DNA from: Bacteroidota bacterium
Lineage (GTDB): Bacteria > Bacteroidota > Bacteroidia > Bacteroidales > Dysgonomonadaceae
Reading direction: 5' to 3'
Assembly (NCBI GenBank): GCA_023622765.1
Contig: JAMNYO010000099.1
Span: 1-35,168, forward strand
DNA length: 35,168 nt
Each line of letters opens with the position of its first letter. Positions within the stretch are counted from its first letter, which is position 1. The position numbers and the translations under genes are program-made. The notes beneath the pieces are model-generated. The model was given only the letters and a program-made list of their open reading frames with translations. It had not been told where the DNA came from and did no database searches. Positions 15,281 through 21,717 of this stretch are shown here, piece by piece.

Positions 15281-17032
15281 ATGGAAGAAGGAAATTTAAT
15301 CGCGCGTGTAACCGATAAGGCGAAATCCTGGTTAGTTGATAGTTATGATGCTGAGACGAGAGCAGAGGTGCAACGTATGCTTGACAACGAGGATAAACGA
15401 GAGCTGATTGACGCTTTCTACAAAGACCTAGAATTTGGCACGGGCGGCCTACGCGGTATCATGGGAGCAGGCAGCAACCGCATGAACCGCTACACGGTCG
15501 GTTCCGCGTCACAAGGGTTGGCCAACTACCTGAAGAGCGAATTCGCCGACCTGGAGCAGATCAAAGTGGTTATCGGCCACGATTGCCGAAATAACAGCCG
15601 CGAATTTGCCGAAATCACCGCCGATGTCTTCAGTGCAAACAACATCAAGGTGTACCTTTTCGAGGACCTACGTCCCACCCCACTTGTTTCGTACGCTATC
15701 CGGAAGCTGGGGTGCCAAAGCGGCATCATGATTACCGCTTCCCATAACCCCAAGGAGTATAACGGGTACAAGGCGTACTGGAGCGACGGTGCACAGGTAC
15801 TTGCCCCGCACGATAGAAACATCATCGCCGAGGTGAACCGGGTAAAATCGGTCTCCGATATACGGTTTAATGGTAATGACAAGCTTATCGAGATCATCGG
15901 CAAGGATATGGACAAAGCCTTTATCGAGGAGGTCAAAAAGCTGGTCCTTTCACCCGAGGCCATCGTGCGCAACAACGATATAAAGATCGTCTACACCCCT
16001 ATTCACGGGACGGGTATCACGCTCATCCCCGATGCGCTGAAGGCGATCGGCTTTACCAACGTTATTGGCGTACCCGAGCAAGACGTGATCAGTGGGGACT
16101 TCCCGACCGTGATTTCACCGAACCCAGAGGATCCCGCTGCAATGGACCTGGCCATCAAGAAGGCCATCGAGACCGATGCCGACCTGGTGATGGCTTCAGA
16201 CCCCGACGCCGATCGACTGGGGGCAGCCGTTCGCGATAACGAGGGCAACTTTATCCTGCTCAACGGCAACCAGATCATGCTTCTCTGCCTCTACTACTTG
16301 ATGGTACGGCGCGAAGAGCTGGGACTGCTCACCGGAAAGGAGTTCATGGTAAAGACCATCGTCACCACCGAACTGGTGAAAGAGATTGCCGACCAAAAAG
16401 GGATCGAGATGTATGACAGCTACACCGGCTTCAAGTGGATCGCCGATATTATCCGCAAGAACGAAGGCGTGAAAAAGTACATCGGCGGCGGCGAAGAGAG
16501 TTACGGCTTCCTGGCGGGCGACTTCGTTAGGGACAAGGATGCGGTATCTGCTTGCACCCTGTTCGCAGAAGTTTCCGCGTGGACCAAAGACAACGGCAAA
16601 AGCATATACCAGCTGCTGGAAGATATTTACCTCAAATACGGCTACTCGAAGGAGGTGGGTGTATCGCTCGTGCGCGAAGGGAAAGAGGGGGCCGATGAGA
16701 TTGAGGCGATGATGAAGAATTACCGCGCCAATCCCCCGGTATCACTGGGCGGTTCACCCGTGACCTATATCAAGGATTTCGTCAAGCTGGAAGCCACAGA
16801 CCGCGTCCGCAAGGAGCAGGTGGCCTTGGAGATGCCCACCACCTCTAACGTGCTTCAATATTTCACCGAGGATGGCACCAAGCTCTCTATCCGTCCGTCA
16901 GGAACGGAGCCCAAGATCAAGTTTTACATTGAAGTGAAAGGGGGGCAAGTCAAAACGCGTGAAGAGCTTGAACAGGCAGAAAAGGTCGCGAGTAATAAGA
17001 TCAACAGAATTCGCGAAGAGTTGAGCATATAA
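15281..17032 (+). CDS. Phosphoglucomutase/phosphomannomutase (alpha-D-phosphohexomutase)
   Basis: A 583-residue phosphohexomutase, which interconverts hexose 1- and 6-phosphates through a phosphoserine. Key sites: ITASHNPKEYNGYK with catalytic Ser154, metal-binding SDPDADRLG (~306-314), sugar-binding GGGEESYG (~405) and the phosphate-binding RPSGTEPKIKFY (~545). The long form and GTGGLRGIMGAG near the N-terminus fit the PGM2-like group common in Bacteroidota and Firmicutes; glucose versus mannose preference cannot be told from sequence. Located just before mgsA and a fructose-bisphosphatase remnant, it belongs to a small central-carbon cluster. The stop is 21 bases before the mgsA start. Confidence 0.93.
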   Translation: MEEGNLIARVTDKAKSWLVDSYDAETRAEVQRMLDNEDKRELIDAFYKDLEFGTGGLRGIMGAGSNRMNRYTVGSASQGLANYLKSEFADLEQIKVVIGHDCRNNSREFAEITADVFSANNIKVYLFEDLRPTPLVSYAIRKLGCQSGIMITASHNPKEYNGYKAYWSDGAQVLAPHDRNIIAEVNRVKSVSDIRFNGNDKLIEIIGKDMDKAFIEEVKKLVLSPEAIVRNNDIKIVYTPIHGTGITLIPDALKAIGFTNVIGVPEQDVISGDFPTVISPNPEDPAAMDLAIKKAIETDADLVMASDPDADRLGAAVRDNEGNFILLNGNQIMLLCLYYLMVRREELGLLTGKEFMVKTIVTTELVKEIADQKGIEMYDSYTGFKWIADIIRKNEGVKKYIGGGEESYGFLAGDFVRDKDAVSACTLFAEVSAWTKDNGKSIYQLLEDIYLKYGYSKEVGVSLVREGKEGADEIEAMMKNYRANPPVSLGGSPVTYIKDFVKLEATDRVRKEQVALEMPTTSNVLQYFTEDGTKLSIRPSGTEPKIKFYIEVKGGQVKTREELEQAEKVASNKINRIREELSI

Positions 17033-17053
17033 CGAAAGACGAAAGGAGATTAC

Positions 17054-17512
17054 ATGAAACGAAAATTAACCATAGCCTTGGTGGCGCATGACCACCGCAA
17101 GTTCGATATGGTCGAATGGGTCACCTTTAACGCCGGTTTCCTGTCCCACCACCACCTCGTCTGTACCGGGACAACCGGTGCCCTCGTACGCGAAGCGCTC
17201 CAAAACGAGGGGGTAACCCCAGAGTTCACCATCATGAACTCGGGCCCCATGGGAGGTGATGCAGAGATCGCCGCCATGGTGGTTCGCAAGGAGATCAACC
17301 TCGCGATCTTCCTAATTGACGACCTGAACGCGCAACCGCACGAGGCGGACATCATGATGTTGTTGCGGCAGTGCCGAATACATAACATTCCCATAGCTTG
17401 TAACCGGTACAGTGCCGACCTTATGATTACCAGCACGCTATGGGACGATATGGACTACAAACCCTCCCCGCCCCGGTACGAGCAGTTCGATCGGAGCAAG
17501 TACGGTTTTTGA
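17054..17512 (+). CDS. mgsA: Methylglyoxal synthase
   Basis: A 152-residue MgsA, the expected length. It turns dihydroxyacetone phosphate into methylglyoxal and phosphate, a phosphate-releasing bypass of lower glycolysis. Visible family motifs are LVAHDHRKFDMVEW (His12), TGTTGALVREAL (phosphate-binding loop), NSGPMGGDAEIAAMV with catalytic Asp69, and LIDDLNAQPHEADIMMLLR with His96. A strong AAAGGAG ribosome-binding site lies at 17042-17048. Its stop codon is only 7 bases before the truncated fructose-bisphosphatase tail, so a deletion has probably brought the two together. Confidence 0.96.
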   Translation: MKRKLTIALVAHDHRKFDMVEWVTFNAGFLSHHHLVCTGTTGALVREALQNEGVTPEFTIMNSGPMGGDAEIAAMVVRKEINLAIFLIDDLNAQPHEADIMMLLRQCRIHNIPIACNRYSADLMITSTLWDDMDYKPSPPRYEQFDRSKYGF

Positions 17513-17519
17513 TTGCCCA

Positions 17520-17861
17520 TTGATCATTAGGGGTGAGGAGCCTACGCGTGCAGACGGTAAGCTGCTCGTGATTGATGGGGGCTTCTCTAAAGCGTTTCAC
17601 CCTACAACCGGCATCGCGGGTTACACGCTGATATTCAACTCTCAGGGCCTACAACTCGTACAGCATGAGCCATTTTCCTCCGCAAAGGAGATGATCGAGA
17701 AAGAGGATGATATTCACTCGGTCACCGTGATAAAGGAGTTTATCTCGCACCGAATGCTGGTAAAAGAGACTAATGACGGCATGAAGATGGCAGACAAAAT
17801 CGCGGACTTACAGCAACTGTTGTCGGCATTCAGAACGGGAATGATTAAATCACAAGATTGA
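17520..17861 (+). pseudogene. fbp: 3' remnant of class 3 fructose-1,6-bisphosphatase
   Basis: The 113-residue reading frame matches the extreme C-terminus of class 3 (Firmicutes/Bacteroidota-type) fructose-1,6-bisphosphatase: EEPTRADGKLLVIDGGFSKA, then TTGIAGYTLIFNSQGLQLVQ, HEPFSSAKEMIE, DIHSVTVIKEF and a final IADLQQLLSAFRTG. The full enzyme has about 650 residues, so over 80% is missing, including most of the catalytic core. The frame is open without stops but has no ATG; TTG at 17520 is the only plausible start and no ribosome-binding site is visible. Homology begins within a few residues of the mgsA stop, which suggests a deletion rather than gradual decay. It could be translated as a stray peptide, but I see no reason to think it is functional. 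Confidence 0.82.
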
Positions 17862-17894
17862 TGCTCATTTCGCTATAACGCTTTGTCAATGGCG

Positions 17895-17913
17895 GGCTTG
17901 CCCATGACAAGCC
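17895..17913 (+). other. Small hairpin after the fbp remnant
   Basis: GGCTTG (17895-17900) pairs with CAAGCC (17908-17913); an alternative TGTCA/TGACA pairing overlaps it. No T tract follows, so it is not a clear terminator by itself. Confidence 0.3.
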
Positions 17914-17976
17914 TAAGCTGCTTACAACCACACAAAAATATGATTAAAAGATAAGTTGCTCATAACATGATATTTT

Positions 17977-18009
17977 AAAGTCCTGATTATCACTGACAAT
18001 CAGGACTTT
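17977..18009. terminator. Bidirectional intrinsic terminator between fbp remnant and tRNA-Lys
   Basis: AAAGTCCTGATT (17977-17988) pairs with AATCAGGACTTT (17998-18009) around a 9-base loop. TTTT follows on the plus strand, and a T/A-rich tract on the minus strand, so it can serve both the plus-strand metabolic genes and the minus-strand tRNA. Confidence 0.8.
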
Positions 18010-18033
18010 TCTCCGTTTCAGGTCTACCTTTCG

Positions 18034-18106
18034 TGATCCGCCTGGGGTTCGAACCCAGGACCCCATCCTTAAAAGGGATGTGCTCTACCTGCTGAGCTAG
18101 CGAATC
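18034..18106 (-). tRNA. tRNA-Lys (anticodon UUU)
   Basis: The minus strand folds into a full cloverleaf of 73 bases: acceptor GATTCGC/GCGGATC (one G-U pair), D stem GCTC/GAGC, anticodon stem CATCC/GGATG with loop CTTTTAA (anticodon TTT), a 5-base variable loop, T stem CTGGG/CCCAG with loop TTCGAAC, and discriminator A. CCA is not encoded. It stands alone between two protein-coding units. Confidence 0.97.
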
Positions 18107-18187
18107 AGCCTAATACTTTCTTTCAAAAGCGGTGCAAAGATAAACGGTTTGTTTGAATTTTCCAAATGTTAAAGTCAGAAAAAGCCA

Positions 18188-19582
18188 TTAATACCTGTAA
18201 TGCTCCGGCTTGAACGGCCCGTTCACAGGCACCCCGATGTACTCGGCCTGCTCCTGCGAAAGGGTGGTTAACTTCACGCCAATCTGTGCCAAGTGGAGCC
18301 GGGCGACCTCTTCGTCCAATTGTTTAGGCAGACGATACACCCCGATCTCGTAGTCGTTCTCCCAGAGATCGATCTGCGCCAACACCTGGTTGGTGAACGA
18401 GTTGCTCATCACGAACGAAGGATGACCGGTGGCGCAACCAAGGTTGACCAAACGGCCTTCGGCGAGAAGGAAAATGGAGTTGCCGGACGGGAAGGTGTAC
18501 TTGTCCACCTGTGGCTTGATATTGAGGTGTTGGATTCCCGGGAAAGTGATCAGCTTGTCCACCTGTATCTCGTTGTCGAAGTGACCGATATTGCAGACGA
18601 TGGACTGATCTTTCATCTGCTTCATATGCTCAATCGTGATCACGTCGCGGTTCCCGGTGGTGGTCACGAAGATGTTCCCCTCTTTCACCGCCTCCTCCAT
18701 AGTGGTCACCTCGAACCCCTCCATCGCCGCCTGCAACGCGCAAATGGGATCGATCTCGGTCACGATTACCCGGGCACCGTAAGAGCGCATCGACTGTGCG
18801 CACCCCTTGCCCACGTCGCCGTACCCGAGCACTACCACCACCTTACCCGCAATCATCACATCGGTAGCCCGCTTGATTCCATCCGCGAGGGATTCACGAC
18901 AGCCATAGAGATTATCGAACTTCGATTTGGTCACCGAGTCATTCACGTTGATGGCAGGCACCAACAGCTCATTCCGATCCATCATCTGGTAGAGGCGATG
19001 GACACCGGTAGTGGTCTCTTCCGATATCCCCTTCATGTCGGCCACCGTGCGGTGCCAACGCTGGTTATCCTCTTTCAGTACGCGGTTTAGCGTATCCAGG
19101 ATAACCTGCTCTTCACGGTTAGACCCCTTTCGGTTGATGGTGGAAGCATCCAGCTCGGCCCGGTAACCCATATGCACCAAAAGCGAAGCGTCTCCGCCAT
19201 CGTCCACGATCAAGTGAGGTCCTTTCCCGCCGGGGAAACGGAGAGCCATATCGGTACACCACCAGTACTCCTCCAGGGTTTCACCCTTCCAAGCGAATAC
19301 CGGTACCCCGGTAGCGGCTATCGCCGCGGCGGCGTGATCCTGCGTGGAGAAAATATTGCAGCTCGCCCAGCGCACGTCGGCTCCCAACTCCACCAGCGTC
19401 TCGATCAACACTGCCGTCTGAATGGTCATGTGCAACGAACCGGTTACCCGTGCTCCCTTGAGCGGCTTCTCTAAGGCATACTTCTCACGAATTGCCATCA
19501 GGCCAGGCATCTCCCGCTCCGCAATGGTTATCTCTCTCCTTCCAAAATCGGCCAACGAAATATCCGCTACCTTATAATTCAT
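18188..19582 (-). CDS. ahcY: Adenosylhomocysteinase
   Basis: A 464-residue SAH hydrolase that splits S-adenosylhomocysteine into adenosine and homocysteine with bound NAD, recycling the product of methyltransferases. Seen in sequence: [20 protein letters not shown] at the N-terminus, [19 protein letters not shown], the [13 protein letters not shown] segment, the NAD-binding [20 protein letters not shown], the [20 protein letters not shown] region, and the family's C-terminal end KPEHYRY. Length fits the longer bacterial type. It is a single-gene unit with its own TAACTTTG promoter box, and it is divergent from the BON-lipoprotein gene. Confidence 0.97.
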   Translation of the reverse strand: MNYKVADISLADFGRREITIAEREMPGLMAIREKYALEKPLKGARVTGSLHMTIQTAVLIETLVELGADVRWASCNIFSTQDHAAAAIAATGVPVFAWKGETLEEYWWCTDMALRFPGGKGPHLIVDDGGDASLLVHMGYRAELDASTINRKGSNREEQVILDTLNRVLKEDNQRWHRTVADMKGISEETTTGVHRLYQMMDRNELLVPAINVNDSVTKSKFDNLYGCRESLADGIKRATDVMIAGKVVVVLGYGDVGKGCAQSMRSYGARVIVTEIDPICALQAAMEGFEVTTMEEAVKEGNIFVTTTGNRDVITIEHMKQMKDQSIVCNIGHFDNEIQVDKLITFPGIQHLNIKPQVDKYTFPSGNSIFLLAEGRLVNLGCATGHPSFVMSNSFTNQVLAQIDLWENDYEIGVYRLPKQLDEEVARLHLAQIGVKLTTLSQEQAEYIGVPVNGPFKPEHYRY

Positions 19583-19617
19583 CTTTATCTTTTTTTTTCA
19601 TTTAAATTTTTAGGTTG

Positions 19618-19625
19618 CAAAGTTA
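19618..19625 (-). promoter_or_regulatory. Predicted -7 element of the ahcY promoter
   Basis: The minus strand reads TAACTTTG, a TAnnTTTG match, 35 bases before the ahcY start. Its -33 position (about 19645-19648) falls on the -7 box of the opposite-strand promoter. Confidence 0.55.
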
Positions 19626-19645
19626 CATAATTTATGGGAAATTCC

Positions 19646-19653
19646 TATCTTTG
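19646..19653 (+). promoter_or_regulatory. Predicted -7 element of the BON-lipoprotein promoter
   Basis: TATCTTTG is an exact match to the Bacteroidota consensus. Its -33 position (about 19623-19626) overlaps the ahcY -7 box. The leader to the ATG at 19763 would be about 100 bases. Confidence 0.6.
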
Positions 19654-19762
19654 TAGACTGAAACAGTTTGGGTTTTTGAAAACGTTGGTATTTAAGGAAA
19701 CTCCCTGTGTTATAATTGAAATGATAATCAAAAAGTGTTACAATTTTAAAAAAAGGAAAAGT

Positions 19763-20248
19763 ATGAAAACATTACGTGTATTTTCTATGGTAGCCCTTAT
19801 CCTTGCACTTGGATTGGGCGCAACTTCGTGTAAACAAGTGAGCGACGCGGATCTGCAGACTGCCGCGCAAGAGTTGTTGATTGCCAACCCCGATTTGGCG
19901 GAAGTAACGGTAACCGTAGCAGATAAGGTAGCTACTTTAACGGGTTCTGTAGCGGTTGACTCGTTAAAAGCGCTTGCTGAAACCACCGTGGCCGGTGTGA
20001 AAAATGTTAAGTCAGTTGTCAACGAACTAGAGGTAGTTCCTCCCGCACCCGATTACACGGAACTGGATGCAACTATCAACGCGGCCCTCGCCGATGCATT
20101 AAAAGATCACGCCAAGGTTACGGCCGAAGTTAAAGACGGCGTTATTACCCTTACCGGCGAGATTACTAAGAAAGCGCTACCCATCCTGATGGAGAAGCTA
20201 AACGCGCTAAACCCCGTCCAAATCGTAAATAACCTTACTGTTAAATAA
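19763..20248 (+). CDS. BON-domain lipoprotein
   Basis: A 161-residue protein with a lipoprotein signal peptide (MKTLRVFSMVALILALGLGA, then TSC with the probable lipidated Cys at about residue 23) and two BON domains (~residues 28-92 and ~95-161). Each shows the family pattern VTVADKVATLTGSV / VTAEVKDGVITLTGEI. BON domains are thought to bind membranes or other ligands in the cell envelope; OsmY-like proteins have two and are stress-linked. The frame extends upstream to 19634, but that start lies on the promoter, and the ATG at 19763 has a GGA-containing purine-rich tract in front. It is 9 bases before the BON/SH3b gene and surely co-transcribed with it. Confidence 0.88.
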   Translation: MKTLRVFSMVALILALGLGATSCKQVSDADLQTAAQELLIANPDLAEVTVTVADKVATLTGSVAVDSLKALAETTVAGVKNVKSVVNELEVVPPAPDYTELDATINAALADALKDHAKVTAEVKDGVITLTGEITKKALPILMEKLNALNPVQIVNNLTVK

Positions 20249-20257
20249 CCCCTAATT

Positions 20258-20668
20258 ATGACATTAGCAGAAAAATACAGGGAGTTAATCGATTTGGCCA
20301 AAGCGCACCAACTGAATGTAGACCATTCCGGAAAGGTGCTAAGGGTGGAAGGTACCGTTACTTCGTCTGATGTCAAAAATCAACTATGGGCAATTTACCA
20401 GCGCATTGATCCCCACTTTAAAAGCAACGACGTTATATTGAACGTGAAAACCAACGTAACCGAAGGTGGGAAAGTAAAGGTGGTGACCATGGAAAGCCGT
20501 CTGAACATCCGTAAAGGCCCGGGGACAGATCAGCCGATCGTGGGGAAAGCCGAAAAGGGCGATATCATTACGCTCATAAGCAAAACCAACGACCAGTGGT
20601 GGTTGGTTCGCGATAACGATGGGGAAGAGGGATACTGCTACTCGCAATACTTGGAGCCAGTGCAATAA
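20258..20668 (+). CDS. BON-like/bacterial SH3 domain protein without signal peptide
   Basis: A 136-residue protein. Residues ~1-68 resemble a single BON domain (LRVEGTVTSSDVKNQLWAIY...DVILNVKTN), and residues ~74-136 are a bacterial SH3 (SH3b) domain with the usual ESRLNIRKGPGTDQPIVGKA, GDIITLIS and EGYCYSQYLEP. The build is like E. coli LysM/YgaU (BON plus LysM) with SH3b in place of LysM, so cell-wall or peptide binding is likely. No signal peptide or membrane helix is seen, which is odd for SH3b; it could leave the cell by a non-classical route or act in the cytoplasm. Second gene of the BON pair. Confidence 0.82.
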   Translation: MTLAEKYRELIDLAKAHQLNVDHSGKVLRVEGTVTSSDVKNQLWAIYQRIDPHFKSNDVILNVKTNVTEGGKVKVVTMESRLNIRKGPGTDQPIVGKAEKGDIITLISKTNDQWWLVRDNDGEEGYCYSQYLEPVQ

Positions 20669-20692
20669 AATAATGCAGTAAAAGCCCAGGTT

Positions 20693-20734
20693 AAAAAAAG
20701 AGGCCGTTGCAGTTAAGCATTAGGCCTCTTTTTT
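20693..20734. terminator. Strong intrinsic terminator between convergent units
   Basis: AAAAAAGAGGCC (20694-20705) pairs with GGCCTCTTTTTT (20723-20734). A T tract ends each strand, so it terminates both the plus-strand BON pair and the minus-strand seven-gene receptor locus. Confidence 0.9.
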
Positions 20735-20861
20735 ATTCCACTACTTCATTAGTCGTCAGTTCGGCACAGACGCGGGCGGCATGCTTGACACGAGGTTTAT
20801 GCTCGAGGCTTGTGCCGCTACCCTATTAAACATACGCGTTGTTAACCGCCACTCCTTACCG
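20735..20861 (-). other. Structured 3' untranslated region of the receptor locus
   Basis: This 127-base stretch contains competing stems: CGGCACA (20762-20768) or GCGGCA (20776-20781) can each pair with the overlapping arm TGTGCCGC (20811-20818). It is more GC-rich than nearby spacers. It may be a processed 3' UTR or small RNA ending at the terminator; I cannot assign it to a known RNA family. Confidence 0.3.
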
Positions 20862-21674
20862 TCACTGTATGTTAAATCCAATGATAAATGCCAAGTAGGG
20901 CTTGTTTTGGTAGATCCATATTTTCCGATCTTTACCTAGCAGGTTATCAAAGCCCAGCGCCACCCCCATGGTGAAGTTGTTAACCCCGATATTGGCAGCC
21001 ATCCCTTTTTGCAACACCACCCCATCATACTCTTCAATCGTGGCATGAGCGGTACTGGTATGCAGCACCTGCGTGCTCCCTATACCAATAAAACCTCCGA
21101 AAGAGATCTGGAAATGGTTAAGTTGACGGGAAAACAGGTGACTGGTAACGGGCTTATAACCCAACGAATAGCTGTCGTGGCTATAACCTAAAAAAAATGC
21201 ACCGTTAAAATCGCTATTCAGCTGTACCGGGATCTCCCCGACCTGAGGCCTAAACTTGATGGGAAGGACAATGAAAGCCGCGTTCATCCCACTTCGGTAA
21301 AAAGCAAGCCTGTCGGGTGGAGGCGCTTCCCACACGATGCGGGGATAGTTTTCCACTTGCAAGGAGCGTCTATCGGGGAATACCGAAACTGTCTTTCCTG
21401 TAAAATCACCTGGCGAGTCACTTAGGGAGTCATTCATGGGGCTACCCGTACCCTTCATACCCTTAGTGTCCTCCATACCCCCCCTGATCGGGTAAGTTTT
21501 CAAGGTATCGTTTTCCGAGTAGAAGAACAGTTTCTTACCCCTCCCCTCGCCATTCACTGTAAACAACTTTTCATTCAGTTGACCACATGGGACGTGTTGC
21601 AAGGCATTACAAGCTGTCAACAGCAGGGAGGCCATGCATAGCAGCCAACCTCGGGACAAATTTCTGATGGTCAT
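20862..21674 (-). CDS. Hypothetical lipoprotein with beta-rich C-terminal domain
   Basis: A 270-residue protein starting MTIRNLSRGWLLCMASLLLT with lipobox LTAC, so a lipoprotein. Residues ~45-115 look low in structure; residues ~120-270 are a series of alternating-pattern strands rich in Gly and aromatics (FNGAFFLGYSHDSYSLGY, HFQISFGGFIGIGSTQVL, FTMGVALGFDNLLG, YLAFIIGFNIQ), as in a small outer-membrane beta barrel or porin-like fold. I recognise no named family. The start at 21674 is preferred to 21749 because the longer form would overlap the upstream M16 gene and hide the signal peptide. Last gene of the receptor locus, 43 bases after the M16 stop. Confidence 0.7.
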   Translation of the reverse strand: MTIRNLSRGWLLCMASLLLTACNALQHVPCGQLNEKLFTVNGEGRGKKLFFYSENDTLKTYPIRGGMEDTKGMKGTGSPMNDSLSDSPGDFTGKTVSVFPDRRSLQVENYPRIVWEAPPPDRLAFYRSGMNAAFIVLPIKFRPQVGEIPVQLNSDFNGAFFLGYSHDSYSLGYKPVTSHLFSRQLNHFQISFGGFIGIGSTQVLHTSTAHATIEEYDGVVLQKGMAANIGVNNFTMGVALGFDNLLGKDRKIWIYQNKPYLAFIIGFNIQ

Positions 21675-21717
21675 AGTTTTAAAAAGCCTCCTATTCAACC
21701 AACTGAAACACGGCAAA

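Noticed and set aside
18034-18106. tRNA-Lys as an integration site
   Set aside because: No integrase next to it and no repeated tRNA 3' end was seen in the window.
18293-19090. 265-codon plus-strand frame
   Set aside because: Antisense of the well-supported ahcY gene with no recognisable motif; frames like this are common opposite GC-rich codons.
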